NCBI GenBank assembly: GCA_013203465.1
Contig: JABMNR010000167.1
Coordinates: 1-35,881, forward strand
DNA from: Alphaproteobacteria bacterium
Lineage (GTDB): Bacteria > Pseudomonadota > Alphaproteobacteria > Thalassobaculales > Thalassobaculaceae
Reading direction: 5' to 3'
DNA length: 35,881 bases
Numbering within the stretch: position 1 is the stretch's first letter; the number at the start of each line of letters is the position of its first letter. Shown in pieces: positions 6,687 to 15,535 of the stretch. Both the position numbers and the translations under genes were made by a program. The notes beneath the pieces were generated by a model. That model had not been told where the DNA came from and searched no databases. It was given only the letters and a program-made list of their open reading frames with translations.

Positions 6687-8207
6687 ATGGCCGCGCGGGT
6701 GGCGACGGTGGCGTTTCGTGGCATCGAGACCGTGGATGTGGACGTTCAGGTCCATGTCGGCAGCGGCGGCGGTTGGCCCGGGATCGGCATCGTCGGGTTG
6801 GCCGACAAGGCGGTGGGGGAAAGCCGCGACCGGGTCTACTCGGCATTGACCGCGCTGGGCCTGGCGATTCCGGCCAAGCGCATCACCGTCAACCTGGCCC
6901 CGGCCGATTTGCCGAAGGAGGGTAGCCATTTCGACCTCGCCATCGCCTTGGCGGTGCTGGTGGCGCTGGGGGCGTTGTCGGTGGAGGACGTTGCCGGCCG
7001 GGTGGTGATGGGAGAGCTGGCGCTGGACGGTCGCATCACACCGGTGTCAGGGGTATTGCCGGCGGCGCTCGCGGCGGCCGGGGCCGACAAGCGCGGGCTG
7101 ATCTGTCCCGAAGGCAATGGGCCGGAGGCGCGCTGGGCCGACGCATTGGAGGTGATCGCCGCCCCTGATTTGATGTCACTGCTTAATCATTTGCGCGGCG
7201 TGCAGATGCTGCCCGAGCCGCCCCCGGCGGTCGCCGGACCGGCGCCGCGCTATCCCGATCTGGCCGACATCAAAGGCCAGGAATCGGCCAAGCGGGCGCT
7301 GGAGGTGACGGCGGCGGGCGGGCACAATCTGCGCCTGATCGGCCCGCCGGGTGCCGGCAAGTCGATGCTGGCGGCGCGACTGCCCGGGTTGCTGCCGCCA
7401 TTGACTCCGGCCGAAGCCTTGGAGGTGTCGATGGTTCGTTCGGTCGCCGGGGCGTTGCCGGGCGGCCGGATCGACCGCGCCCGCCCGTTTCGTGACCCGC
7501 ACCATTCCAGCTCGATGCCGGCGCTGATCGGCGGCGGCACCCGCGCCAAGCCGGGGGAGGTGTCGCTGGCCCACCGCGGCGTGCTGTTCCTGGATGAGCT
7601 GGCGGAATTTCCACGCCCGGTGCTCGATGCCCTGCGCCAGCCGATCGAAACCGGACAGGCGGTGATCGCCCGGGCCAATCACCACGTCACCTATCCGGCG
7701 CGGTTTCAGCTGATCGCGGCGATGAACCCCTGCCGCTGCGGTCATCTGGCCGATCCGGACCGGGCGTGCCCGCGGGCGCCGCGCTGCGCGAGGGAATACC
7801 AGACCCGGCTGTCGGGACCGCTGCTCGATCGGTTCGATCTCACCGTCGAGGTGCCGGCGGTGACCGCCGCCGACCTGGCCCTGCCGCCGCCGGCCGAGGA
7901 CAGCGCGGTCGTAGCCCACCGGGTGGCGGCGGCCCGCGCCCGCCAGGTTGAACGGTATCGCACGCTCGACCCGGGCGGTGCGTTAACCAACGCCGAGGCC
8001 GACGGCCAGGTGTTGGCCGAGGTGGCGGAGCCGGACAGCGCCGGCGCCGAGCTGCTGCGCCGCGCCGCCGAGCGGATGAAGCTGTCGGCCCGGGGCTACC
8101 ACCGGGTGCTGCGGGTCGCCCGCACCCTGGCCGACCTTGATGGCCGCGAGGGGGTGTCGCGGGTCCATATCGCCGAGGCGCTGGGCTGGCGGCTGGTGGT
8201 GGAGTAG
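6687..8207 (+). CDS. comM: ComM/YifB-family AAA+ ATPase (Mg-chelatase-like)
   Basis: ComM (YifB) is a hexameric AAA+ helicase that promotes branch migration and integration during natural transformation; other bacteria carry it without known competence. The 506-residue product has an N-terminal ChlI-like domain (AFRGIETVDVDVQVHVGSG, PGIGIVGLADKAVGESRDRV). The ATPase follows, with Walker A GPPGAGKSM near residue 223 and Walker B LFLDELAEF. The CRCG...C...C zinc-like cluster (NPCRCGHLADPDRACPRAPRC) and the Arg-rich GPLLDRFDL complete the Mg-chelatase core, followed by the C-terminal lid domain (SARGYHRVLRVARTLADLDG). I place the start at the ATG at 6687, because GGGGAGA lies 6 bases upstream; a TTG at 6672 is the in-frame alternative. 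It stands between unrelated genes. Confidence 0.95.
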   Translation: MAARVATVAFRGIETVDVDVQVHVGSGGGWPGIGIVGLADKAVGESRDRVYSALTALGLAIPAKRITVNLAPADLPKEGSHFDLAIALAVLVALGALSVEDVAGRVVMGELALDGRITPVSGVLPAALAAAGADKRGLICPEGNGPEARWADALEVIAAPDLMSLLNHLRGVQMLPEPPPAVAGPAPRYPDLADIKGQESAKRALEVTAAGGHNLRLIGPPGAGKSMLAARLPGLLPPLTPAEALEVSMVRSVAGALPGGRIDRARPFRDPHHSSSMPALIGGGTRAKPGEVSLAHRGVLFLDELAEFPRPVLDALRQPIETGQAVIARANHHVTYPARFQLIAAMNPCRCGHLADPDRACPRAPRCAREYQTRLSGPLLDRFDLTVEVPAVTAADLALPPPAEDSAVVAHRVAAARARQVERYRTLDPGGALTNAEADGQVLAEVAEPDSAGAELLRRAAERMKLSARGYHRVLRVARTLADLDGREGVSRVHIAEALGWRLVVE

Positions 8208-8323
8208 ACGTTGGAAGGCTTGTCCATTAAGGCGCGGCGGTTCATTTTGATCGGCGTGCGCCCGAGACAGATCGAAGGCTGTGGCCTCGGCCCTGTTTTT
8301 CCGTGACTGATATGGGGGCAGCG

Positions 8324-9505
8324 ATGAACACCAAGCCGCCGCGCCCGCAGCCCGTCGGCGGACTGGTCCTTTTTCGCCAGGGTTTTCGACCGTTTTTCTT
8401 TGCCGCGGGCTTTTGGGGAGTCATCAGCGTCGCGCTTTGGCTTGCCGTCGTGAACGGGGCGGCATCGGTATCGACCACTTTCGGCCCGGCCGCCTGGCAT
8501 ACTCACGAGATGATCTTCGGGTTTACCGGGGCTGTCATCGCAGGGTTTCTGCTTACGGCGATCCCCAACTGGACGGGCCGTTTGCCGCTTCAGGGTTTGC
8601 CCTTGCTCATCCTGTTTGTGATGTGGCTGGTTGGCCGCGTGGTCATGGCCATCCCGATCCACATGCCCTCGAGCCTCGTTGCGGTGCTCGACCTATCGTT
8701 CCTCACCGCCTTGCTCCTTGTCGTCTTGCGCGAAATCCTGTCCGGTCGTAACTGGCGCAACGTGCCGATGCCCATCGCTCTTGGTGGACTTTTGCTCGCA
8801 AACGTTCTCACCCATCTAGAGGCCGCGGGCCAAACCCAGATCGGTCTTATCGGCCAACGCCTGGGAATCGCCACCATCGTTATGCTCATCAGTTTGGTGG
8901 GCGGGCGGATCATCCCGAGTTTCACACGGAACTGGTTGGCGAAACGCGCCGACACCCATATGCCCGCTGGCTTCGGCCGGTTCGATCGGATCTGCCTGAT
9001 CCTCACGCTCGTTGCCCTTGGTGCCTGGGTGGCCAACTCCGATAGTCGGCTCACCGGCGTGGCGCTGTTGGTGGCGGGTCTCGCAAGCGTTGTCCGCTTG
9101 TGCCGTTGGCGTGGTCACCGTACGGTTTCCGAGCCGCTGGTTTGGGGCCTTCATCTCGGTTTCGCCTGGGTGCCGGTCGGGCTTTGTTTGCTTGGCCTTG
9201 GCGTGCTCATGCCAGAGTTTTTTCCTCAAACGGTCGGGTTACACGCCTTGACGGTCGGCGCCATCGCGTCGATGACGCTAGCGGTCATGACACGAGCCAT
9301 CCTGGGCCATACCGGGCGACCGCTAACGGCTGACCGATGGACCACCGCCATCTACATCCTGATCGCCGCCGCCGCCGCCGCGCGGGTGGCCGCGCCGATT
9401 GCCCTCGACGGTTACGACCCCTTGCTGTGGGCCTCGGGCTTGCTGTGGAGCGCGGCGTTCGGTCTCTTTACCGTTCATTACGGCCGGATGCTGCTGGCGC
9501 AATAG
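8324..9505 (+). CDS. nnrS: NnrS-family haem/copper membrane protein
   Basis: NnrS is a polytopic inner-membrane protein that contains haem and copper in the characterised Rhodobacter member. It is linked to the response to nitric oxide and to denitrification. The 393-residue product shows the family signatures: LFRQGFRPFFFAAGFWG at the start, WHTHEMIFGFTGAVIAGFLL, GGRIIPSFTRNWL and HALTVGAIASMTLAVMTRA with LGHTGR, and about twelve hydrophobic segments. The conserved His residues in these motifs are candidate metal ligands. I choose the ATG at 8324, with GGGGGCA just upstream, over a GTG at 8303 and an ATG at 8312. Synonymous choices (many CTT and GTT codons) look less biased than in comM, which may hint at separate acquisition. 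No complete FNR/NnrR site was found upstream. Confidence 0.94.
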   Translation: MNTKPPRPQPVGGLVLFRQGFRPFFFAAGFWGVISVALWLAVVNGAASVSTTFGPAAWHTHEMIFGFTGAVIAGFLLTAIPNWTGRLPLQGLPLLILFVMWLVGRVVMAIPIHMPSSLVAVLDLSFLTALLLVVLREILSGRNWRNVPMPIALGGLLLANVLTHLEAAGQTQIGLIGQRLGIATIVMLISLVGGRIIPSFTRNWLAKRADTHMPAGFGRFDRICLILTLVALGAWVANSDSRLTGVALLVAGLASVVRLCRWRGHRTVSEPLVWGLHLGFAWVPVGLCLLGLGVLMPEFFPQTVGLHALTVGAIASMTLAVMTRAILGHTGRPLTADRWTTAIYILIAAAAAARVAAPIALDGYDPLLWASGLLWSAAFGLFTVHYGRMLLAQ

Positions 9506-9604
9506 ACCGTATGCCAATGAACCGGCGCCCTAGGCGTGCCAGCGGGAACTCGCAGGACTTGAGCTGTGAGCGCTCTCTGGCTTAACAAGAAGAGGCACAA
9601 AGCG

Positions 9605-9886
9605 ATGGTTTCGCGTGGCTTGACATCAGCCTTATTCCTCGTGCTGATCGCCACCTTCGCTGGGCAAATGCCAGCCTACGCCGAGACAGCGCCTATTCCT
9701 CCACCGATACCCGACACAGCAGGCCAAAACGTCGCCGCGTCGGATCAGACGCCGCGCTTTACCCCGATTCCCGATCAGATTGCCGCCTGTTGCCGGATAT
9801 GTCGAAAGGGCAAGGCCTGCGGTGATTCCTGCATCGCACGGGACAAAAGCTGCCGGAAAGGAAAAGGCTGCGCTTGTGACGGGTAA
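9605..9886 (+). CDS. Small secreted Cys-rich protein downstream of nnrS
   Basis: The 93-residue product opens with a signal peptide: MVSRGL, a hydrophobic stretch, and a likely cleavage after PAYA (residue 26). A Pro-rich linker (TAPIPPPIPDTA) follows. The last 32 residues hold eight cysteines in the pattern CC-x2-C-x-KGKACGDSCI-x4-SC-x-KGKGCACDG. From memory, similar CGDSCI...C...GCAC tails recur in small secreted proteobacterial proteins, with no function I can name; metal binding or disulfides are both possible. I choose the ATG at 9605 (AAGAGGCACAAAGCG upstream) over an in-frame GTG at 9566, because it puts the signal peptide at the N-terminus. It lies about 100 bases after nnrS on the same strand and converges with gshB 10 bases away. 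Confidence 0.75.
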   Translation: MVSRGLTSALFLVLIATFAGQMPAYAETAPIPPPIPDTAGQNVAASDQTPRFTPIPDQIAACCRICRKGKACGDSCIARDKSCRKGKGCACDG

Positions 9887-9896
9887 TAAGGCATCC

Positions 9897-10835
9897 CTAC
9901 ACCCTTGCCTCGATCGCGTCCCACAGCATCGCCGGGACGTCGATGCCGTCGAACCGGCTGAGTTCCTGGATGCCGGTGGGCGAGGTGACGTTGATCTCGG
10001 TCAGCACGTCGCCGATCACGTCGATGCCGACGAAGATCAGCCCGCGCTTTTTCAGCTCCGGGCCGATCGTCTCGCAAATCTCGTGATCGCGGGCGGTCAT
10101 GGCGCATTTCACCGCCCGGCCGCCGACATGCATGTTCGAGCGTGCCTCGCCCTCGGCCGGGATGCGGTTGATCGCGCCGACGCCCTTGCCGTCGATCAGG
10201 ATCACCCGCTTGTCGCCCTGGCGCACGGCGGGCAGGTATTGCTGGACGATGATCGGCTCGCGGTACATCTGGGTGAAGATTTCCAGCAGCGAGTTCAGGT
10301 TCTCATCAGCGGGGGTGATGTGGAATACGCCGGTCCCGCCATTGCCGAACAGCGGCTTGACGATGATGTCCTGGTATTCGGTGCGGAAGGCGCGGATTTC
10401 CTCGGGATCGTGGGTGATCAGGGTCGGCGGCATCAACCCCTCGAAATGGGTGACGAACAGCTTTTCCGGCGCGTTGCGCACCTCGGCCGGGTCGTTCACC
10501 ACCCGCACCTTGGGGTGGATATGCTCAAGAATATGGGTGGTGGTGATGTAGGACATGTCGAACGGCGGATCCTGGCGCAGCAGCACCACATCGACGGTCG
10601 CCAGATCGAGTGTCTCGCGGGCGCCCAGGGTGACGTGATTGCCCTGCTCGCGCCGCACCTGCATCGGTGCCGCCTTGGCGGTCACCCGGCGGTCCTTGAA
10701 GGTCAGGTGGCGCGGCAGGTAATGGGTTAGCCGGTGGCCGCGCCGCTGCGCCTCCAGCGCCAGGGCGAAGCTGCTGTCGCCGTTGATGTCCACGGTTTCG
10801 ATCGGGTCCATCTGGATTGCGACGTCGAGCGCCAT
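9897..10835 (-). CDS. gshB: Glutathione synthetase GshB
   Basis: GshB joins glycine to gamma-glutamylcysteine using ATP, the last step of glutathione synthesis. The 312-residue product has the usual length. The N-terminal domain opens with [26 protein letters not shown] (central Met-Asp-Pro typical of the family). The ATP-grasp part shows [41 protein letters not shown] and the Mg-binding end [21 protein letters not shown]. The ATG is preceded by AGGAGAACACCGC, a strong ribosome binding site. It is the last gene of a minus-strand group yraN, BON lipoprotein, SirB1-like and gshB. An intergenic gap of 96 bases separates it from the gene upstream. Confidence 0.98.
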   Translation of the reverse strand: MALDVAIQMDPIETVDINGDSSFALALEAQRRGHRLTHYLPRHLTFKDRRVTAKAAPMQVRREQGNHVTLGARETLDLATVDVVLLRQDPPFDMSYITTTHILEHIHPKVRVVNDPAEVRNAPEKLFVTHFEGLMPPTLITHDPEEIRAFRTEYQDIIVKPLFGNGGTGVFHITPADENLNSLLEIFTQMYREPIIVQQYLPAVRQGDKRVILIDGKGVGAINRIPAEGEARSNMHVGGRAVKCAMTARDHEICETIGPELKKRGLIFVGIDVIGDVLTEINVTSPTGIQELSRFDGIDVPAMLWDAIEARV

Positions 10836-10904
10836 GCGGTGTTCTCCTGATCCGGGGGCTGATAGCGATGAGCCCGAGCTTCCGCCGCCGGGCCGATGGT
10901 TGCA

Positions 10905-10922
10905 AGCATGCTTCGGCGTGCT
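10905..10922 (+). other. TTCG-loop hairpin between the SirB1-like gene and gshB
   Basis: AGCATGC (10905-10911), TTCG and GCGTGCT (10916-10922) form a 7-bp stem with one wobble pair, closed by C-G around the very stable TTCG loop when read on the plus strand. Read on the minus strand, where the flanking genes lie, the stem has a mismatch, and no T-run follows on either strand. It may be chance or part of the gene border. No function is assigned. Confidence 0.25.
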
Positions 10923-10931
10923 GTCGGGCGG

Positions 10932-11747
10932 TTAGTTCATGCGGGTGCCGATGGCGGTGAGGAGCGCCTCGATCTCGCGCCGCTCAACCGGGTCGCCATG
11001 GCCGGCGGCAAGCCAGATCCGCAGCGTATCCGCCGCCCCACGCAGGGCGCCTAGCTGGACCAGGATACCCGCCTCCTCACGCGCCAGATCGACCCGTTCC
11101 GGCGCCATGCGGCGCATCAATCCAAGGGTTTTCAGCGCGCCGTCGCTGTCGCCGGATTTGAGTCGCCGCAGCTTGATGTTGTTTTGTAATCGCAACAAAA
11201 TGTGCCGATCGGGCACGGCGGCGTGATGCTCCGGCAGCAATTCCTGGCCGGCGCCCATGCGGCGCAGCAACGCGCGCAGATCGGCGGCCGACAGGGCGAC
11301 GCCGCCATGGAATGGGTCGAGCACGACGGGGGTGCCCCCGGCCTCGATGCGGATCAGGAAATGCGCTGGAAAATTAAGCCCGACGGCCCGCCAGCCTTGA
11401 GCGCGCGCCGCCTCGCAATACAAGATGCCGAGCGCCACCGGCAACCCGCGCCGCCGCTCGATCACCGCCGCCAGATCGGCGTTCGTCAGATCGTCATAGG
11501 TGGCGTCGTCACCGGTGTAGCCGAACCGCCCCGCCAGGGTCGCGGCCAATGCGTCCGCCGGTGCCTGAGCCAGAGCGGCGTCGGCGACGGCGGCGGCCAT
11601 CTCGGCGAGATGCGCCCTGTGCGGTGCCAGATCGCGCGCCGGCCGCTCCAACGCCGCCAGAGCCAGGGCCGCTTCGGCCAGTCCAATCGGCCGGTCGCCG
11701 GCAGCCGCCACACGGTCGAGCACGGCTTCGGCCGCTTTTGGGCTCAT
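10932..11747 (-). CDS. SirB1/transglutaminase-like protein with C-terminal TPR-like region
   Basis: The 271-residue protein matches the SirB1 family, which has a papain/transglutaminase-like core and a tetratricopeptide-like tail. The core motifs are RRGLPVALGILYCEAARAQG with a candidate catalytic Cys near residue 110, NFPAHFLIRI with the His, and VLDPFHGG with the Asp. The C-terminal half (RLQNNIKLRRLKSGD through RVDLAREEAGILVQLGALRGA) is helical and TPR-like. No member has a well-established reaction that I can name. The start is an ATG with GGAACCTGAGCG upstream, three bases after the stop of the BON lipoprotein gene, so the two are co-transcribed. No signal peptide is seen, so it is probably cytoplasmic. 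Confidence 0.85.
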   Translation of the reverse strand: MSPKAAEAVLDRVAAAGDRPIGLAEAALALAALERPARDLAPHRAHLAEMAAAVADAALAQAPADALAATLAGRFGYTGDDATYDDLTNADLAAVIERRRGLPVALGILYCEAARAQGWRAVGLNFPAHFLIRIEAGGTPVVLDPFHGGVALSAADLRALLRRMGAGQELLPEHHAAVPDRHILLRLQNNIKLRRLKSGDSDGALKTLGLMRRMAPERVDLAREEAGILVQLGALRGAADTLRIWLAAGHGDPVERREIEALLTAIGTRMN

Positions 11748-11750
11748 CGC

Positions 11751-12353
11751 TCAGGTTCCGACCCGGACGTAATTCACCACCGCTTTGACGTAGGATTGAT
11801 CGCGAGCGTGGCCCAGCACCCGGGCCAGCTCGGCGTCGGAGCGGGCAATCCCGAGCACGTAGACCACCCGGTTGAGCACATCGATCGAATAATTGATCGA
11901 GGAAATCTGGTCGTCGACCAGGAGTTGCCCACGCAATCGAGCGGCGATCCAGACATCGCGCCCACGATCGGTCAGGCCGCTTTCGTCCTGGATCTGGATC
12001 TCGTTAATGACTTCGCGCACGCCACCGATGTTCCAGGTCAAGCGGGTCGCGGTGATGCGGTCGTCAGGCGTCGGAACCCGGCCAGTCAGCAGAACGCGAC
12101 CCTCCTCGGTGGTGAACGAAACCCGTTGGTAAAGATCGGCGTTGGCGCCCAGGAATGCGGCGTTCAATTCGGCCCTGATCCGGGTGTCGTCCACCGCTTG
12201 AATAAAACCCTTTTCGGTCTGGCCGGCGGTGGCAGCGGCGGCACCCACTCCGACGGTGACCCCGATCGGCGTGCAGGCAGCGGCGCCAAGCCATGCCGTT
12301 CCGATGATGGCAAGAATACGGGCCGGGCGGGTAAGGGCGGCGGTGAACAGCAT
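11751..12353 (-). CDS. BON-domain lipoprotein
   Basis: The 200-residue protein begins with a lipoprotein signal peptide ending in the lipobox LGAAAC, so the Cys near residue 27 would be lipidated and the protein anchored in an envelope membrane. A Gly/Ala-rich stretch (TVGVGAAAATAGQTEKGF) follows. Two BON domains come next: DTRIRAELNAAFLGANADLY...VLLTGRVPTPDD...REVINEIQI and DVWIAARLRGQLLVDDQISSINYS...VYVLGIARSDAEL. The layout is that of the DolP (YraP) family, which helps maintain outer-membrane integrity in E. coli. In E. coli yraP lies near yraN and lpoA, and here the neighbours are also yraN and an LpoA-like gene, which supports the assignment. GGAG lies 8 bases before the ATG. Confidence 0.9.
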   Translation of the reverse strand: MLFTAALTRPARILAIIGTAWLGAAACTPIGVTVGVGAAAATAGQTEKGFIQAVDDTRIRAELNAAFLGANADLYQRVSFTTEEGRVLLTGRVPTPDDRITATRLTWNIGGVREVINEIQIQDESGLTDRGRDVWIAARLRGQLLVDDQISSINYSIDVLNRVVYVLGIARSDAELARVLGHARDQSYVKAVVNYVRVGT

Positions 12354-12436
12354 CGGTCTGGCTCCACATCACGGTGACGGCCGATATCTAAGGTGTTCCG
12401 CCGGCTTCGTCACGGCTCACGTGTCGGACGCTGGGA

Positions 12437-12877
12437 TCACCGCCGGTTGGGCGGGCCGGGTCGGATCACGTCGAGCAGATGAATCGGCCAGCGCCAGGGC
12501 CGCATCGCGATCAGATCGACCCGTCTGTCAAACCCAGCCAGATCGGGCCGCCCAGCCAAGAATATCTCCAACCCGGCGGCGATTCGCTGACGCTGTCGCG
12601 GGCTGACGGCGTTCAAAGCTTCGGTCAGGCTGGCGCGGGCCTTTACTTCCACGGCGACGATCGCGGAGCCACGCCGGACAATCAGGTCAACCTCACCGCG
12701 CGGCGTTCGGGCCCGGCGGGCGAGAATCCGGTAGCCTTTAAGCATCAAATACACCGCCGCCAGCCATTCGGCATGGATGCCCCGGCGTTCGGCCACGCGT
12801 CTTTTGGCGGTGGCTGCCCCGATTCCGCCATCTCTGGCGCGTTTACTTGCGCGGGACCGTCGATTAGCGTCCGTCAC
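12437..12877 (-). CDS. yraN: YraN (UPF0102) nuclease-fold protein
   Basis: The YraN family has a restriction-endonuclease-like fold with no settled role. The catalytic-type motif is visible as RGEVDLIVRRGSAIVAVEVKAR, with Glu-x-Asp and Glu-Val-Lys spaced as in PD-(D/E)XK nucleases. The 146-residue reading uses a GTG start and has a basic N-terminal extension (RRSRASKRARDGG). A second GTG at 12796 would give a 119-residue protein nearer the family length. The start is therefore uncertain; neither site has a strong ribosome binding sequence. It diverges from the LppC-like gene and is followed by the BON lipoprotein gene. In many proteobacteria rsmI lies between the LpoA/LppC gene and yraN; it is absent here. 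Confidence 0.88.
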   Translation of the reverse strand: MTDANRRSRASKRARDGGIGAATAKRRVAERRGIHAEWLAAVYLMLKGYRILARRARTPRGEVDLIVRRGSAIVAVEVKARASLTEALNAVSPRQRQRIAAGLEIFLAGRPDLAGFDRRVDLIAMRPWRWPIHLLDVIRPGPPNRR

Positions 12878-12927
12878 GGCAACCGGTCCGCGCGCGTGGA
12901 ATCCGGGTGAAAAAACAAGGAGTCGCC

Positions 12928-14289
12928 ATGAGTCGCCACTCGTCTCACCGTCCGCTCACGGTGTTCGTTGTGCTGGCCATGATGATTGGCCTCGCCGCCT
13001 GCGCCAAGCGGACGGTACCGGTCGGTGCTCCGCCGAGTCCAGTCGCTCCACGCGGCACCGACCGTGCCGCTCCGTTGGGTCCGCCGCCCGCGCCGCGGCT
13101 TGAGGTCGAACGCCGCGCCGAGCAGGTGCCGCCCGCTATTGCGGCGCCGACGGGACCACCCAAGGTCGCGTTGCTTGTTCCGTTGTCCGGGAGAGCCGCC
13201 GAGGTTGGAGCGGGGCTGCGAAACGCCGCCGAGATGGCGCTGTTTGAAATTGCCGGCCCGTCGTTCGCGTTGGCTTTTTATGACACCGCTTCGACGCCCA
13301 TGGGCGCTGCCCGAGCCGCGGAACGGGCTCTGGCCGAGGGCGCGCGCATGATCATCGGCCCTTTGTTCAGCGCGTCGACCCAGGCGGTCGGGCCGATCGC
13401 GGCTCCGGCGGGCGTGCCGGTCCTGTCCTTCTCCAACGACCGCTCGGTCGCCGGTGGTGGGATCTGGGTGTTCGGCCTGCTGCCGACGCAACAGGTTGAT
13501 CGGGTGGTCCGCTACGCGGTGGGCCGGGGGTTCACCCGGATCGGCGCCCTGGTACCGGCGAACGCGTATGGCTCGACCGCTATCCAGGCCGCCCGGGCCA
13601 GTGCGGAGGCGGCGGGCGCCGCGGTCAGCCGCGCCGAGGTCTATCGCCCGGAGGCGCAGGACCTCGCCGATCTGGTCAAGCGTTTCGCCGATTACGACAT
13701 CCGGCGTCAGGAACTGGGGGAACAGCGCGCGGATCTAAGAGCGCGGGGCGGTGATGTGGCCAAGAGCGCGCTAAAGCGGCTGGAGACGCTGGATACCACG
13801 GGACCCTATCCGTACGATGCGGTCCTGGTGCCCGCCGGTGGCGAGGAGTTGCGCAATCTGGCGCCGCTCATGGCGTATTACGACATCGACCCGGTCGAGG
13901 TGAAGTATCTCGGCACCGCACTCTGGGCGGAACCCGGCCTAGGCCGGGAGCCGACCTTGGTCGGCGGCTGGTTCGCCGCCCCGTCCCCAGCGACGCGTGC
14001 CGCTTTCGAGGCACGGTATCGCGATGCCTTCGGTGCCGCGCCGCCGGGCCTGGCGTCTCTCGCCTATGATGGGGTTGCACTCGCCGCGGTTTTGGCTCGG
14101 GCGCCCGAGGGACCGGCGTTCGACGCCGCCAGCCTGACGCAAGAGAGCGGTTTCGCCGGCGTCGACGGCTTGTTCCGGTTGCTGCCGGACGGCGGCAACG
14201 AGCGTGGGCTGGCGATCTTGCGGCTCACACAGGACGGCTATGAGGTGGAGGATCCGGCGCCGGTCAGCTTCGAGCTGCTGTTGAATTGA
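12928..14289 (+). CDS. LppC/LpoA-like lipoprotein (penicillin-binding protein activator family)
   Basis: The 453-residue protein starts with a lipoprotein signal peptide ending in the lipobox LAAC (Cys near residue 25). A Pro-rich linker follows, then a periplasmic-binding-protein type I fold: PPKVALLVPLSGRAAEVGAGLRNAAEMALFEI, GARMIIGPLFSASTQAVGPIA, GVPVLSFSNDRSVAGGGIWVFG and FTRIGALVPANAYGS. E. coli LpoA, a two-domain member, activates penicillin-binding protein PBP1A at the outer membrane. This shorter protein keeps only the binding-protein-like part, so the same role is inference. I use the ATG at 12928, with AAGGAG five bases upstream, over a GTG at 12907. Its last 26 bases overlap the convergent hemW gene. 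Confidence 0.9.
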   Translation: MSRHSSHRPLTVFVVLAMMIGLAACAKRTVPVGAPPSPVAPRGTDRAAPLGPPPAPRLEVERRAEQVPPAIAAPTGPPKVALLVPLSGRAAEVGAGLRNAAEMALFEIAGPSFALAFYDTASTPMGAARAAERALAEGARMIIGPLFSASTQAVGPIAAPAGVPVLSFSNDRSVAGGGIWVFGLLPTQQVDRVVRYAVGRGFTRIGALVPANAYGSTAIQAARASAEAAGAAVSRAEVYRPEAQDLADLVKRFADYDIRRQELGEQRADLRARGGDVAKSALKRLETLDTTGPYPYDAVLVPAGGEELRNLAPLMAYYDIDPVEVKYLGTALWAEPGLGREPTLVGGWFAAPSPATRAAFEARYRDAFGAAPPGLASLAYDGVALAAVLARAPEGPAFDAASLTQESGFAGVDGLFRLLPDGGNERGLAILRLTQDGYEVEDPAPVSFELLLN

Positions 14290-15535
14290 CCATTGCGCGA
14301 TCCGGCGCGGGCACGATCGCCTGCGGACAGGCGCCCTGGATCAGTCGGGCGGTTACCGCGTCAAGCCGCTGGCGACCCGCCGCCGTGGCGCGAAGGCCGA
14401 CTGAATCGACCTCCAGAAACCCACCCTCGATCAGCGGAGCGAGCGTGTCGGGTGCGAACAGAACTTCTGGCTCAACACCGAACAGGGCACGCCAGCGCGT
14501 TCGCGGCAAACCATCGATTAGGCGAAGGCCAACCAGCGTGGCCTCGATCAACGCGTCCTCTGCTGGAATGGGCAGGTCATCGACTAAGGCGTGGCCGTGC
14601 GCCTCAACCCGATCAAGCCAGATCGAGGGTGCCCGGTGCGTGCGCGTCGCGATTTTCGCCAACCCACGGGTATGTTGGTTGGTAATTCGGCCGTGCGCCC
14701 CCGGGCCGATCCCAAGATAGTCCTGATACGACCAGTAAATCAGGTTGTGCTGGCAGGCCGCGCCGGGTCGCGCGTGGTTGGAAATCTCATAGGCCGGCAG
14801 GCCGGCACTGGCCATGATCTCCTGGGTTGCTTCAAACAGCGCGGCGCCGGCTTCCTCGTCGGGGATGGTGAATTCACCACGGGCATGTCGGGCATGAAAT
14901 GGCGTGGTTGGCTCAATGGTGAGCTGGTACAGCGACAAATGGTCGAGACCGAGGTCAAGAGCGCGGACCAATTCCTCGCGCCAAGCGGTTATCGATTGAT
15001 CGGGGCGCGCGTAAATCAGGTCAAAAGAAACGTTCTCGAAACGGTTTCGGGCAACCCGAACGGCGGCGAGCGCCTCGGCTGCCGTATGTTCCCGTCCAAG
15101 AAACCGAAGCACATCGTCCGACAGGGCTTGCACGCCCAACGAGACGCGTGTGATTCCGGCGTCGCGGAATCCGTCGAGCTTCTTGGCCTCAACCGAGGTG
15201 GGGTTTGCTTCGAGCGTAATTTCACAACCATTGTTAAATCGAAATAAACGACGCGCGTCGGAAAGAATGGCGTCGACGGTGTCCGGCTCCATGAGCGACG
15301 GGGTGCCACCGCCGAAAAACACGCTGGCGACGCGGCGCGGGCCGATCCGGGCGGCCATGGTCTGCAGCTCGCGCACCAGGGCGGCGCACCATCGCGGATG
15401 ATCCACGGCCTCGACCACATGGCTGTTGAAGTCGCAATATGGGCACTTCGCCTTGCAAAACGGCCAGTGCACATACAGCCCGATCGGCTCGTCGCGATCG
15501 ACCGAGATCTGACTGTTAGCCGCCGGATGCGCCAT
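14264..15535 (-). CDS. hemW: HemW-like radical SAM haem chaperone
   Basis: The 423-residue protein is the HemW type of the coproporphyrinogen-III-oxidase-like radical SAM family. HemW proteins bind haem and are thought to insert it into respiratory enzymes; they lack oxidase activity. The 4Fe-4S cluster motif appears as [17 protein letters not shown] near residues 24-40 (C-x3-C-x2-C), then FFGGGTPSL and [15 protein letters not shown]. The HemN C-terminal domain follows ([30 protein letters not shown]). The open frame continues upstream, but the start is best placed at the ATG at 15535 (MAHPAANSQ), because the region beyond it is rdgB in another frame. It overlaps rdgB by 20 nt and is the last gene of rph-rdgB-hemW. 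Confidence 0.95.
   Translation of the reverse strand: MAHPAANSQISVDRDEPIGLYVHWPFCKAKCPYCDFNSHVVEAVDHPRWCAALVRELQTMAARIGPRRVASVFFGGGTPSLMEPDTVDAILSDARRLFRFNNGCEITLEANPTSVEAKKLDGFRDAGITRVSLGVQALSDDVLRFLGREHTAAEALAAVRVARNRFENVSFDLIYARPDQSITAWREELVRALDLGLDHLSLYQLTIEPTTPFHARHARGEFTIPDEEAGAALFEATQEIMASAGLPAYEISNHARPGAACQHNLIYWSYQDYLGIGPGAHGRITNQHTRGLAKIATRTHRAPSIWLDRVEAHGHALVDDLPIPAEDALIEATLVGLRLIDGLPRTRWRALFGVEPEVLFAPDTLAPLIEGGFLEVDSVGLRATAAGRQRLDAVTARLIQGACPQAIVPAPDRAMVNSTAARS

Noticed and set aside
8247-8260. FNR/NnrR-type site before nnrS
   Set aside because: Only the half-site TTGAT is present; the second half (ATCAA at the right spacing) is missing.
9780-10730. Long plus-strand open frame opposite gshB
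   Set aside because: gshB on the other strand is unmistakable, and the antisense product resembles no family.
11202-12377. 391-codon plus-strand frame opposite the SirB1-like and BON genes
   Set aside because: It covers two recognisable genes on the minus strand and has no domain or ribosome binding site of its own.
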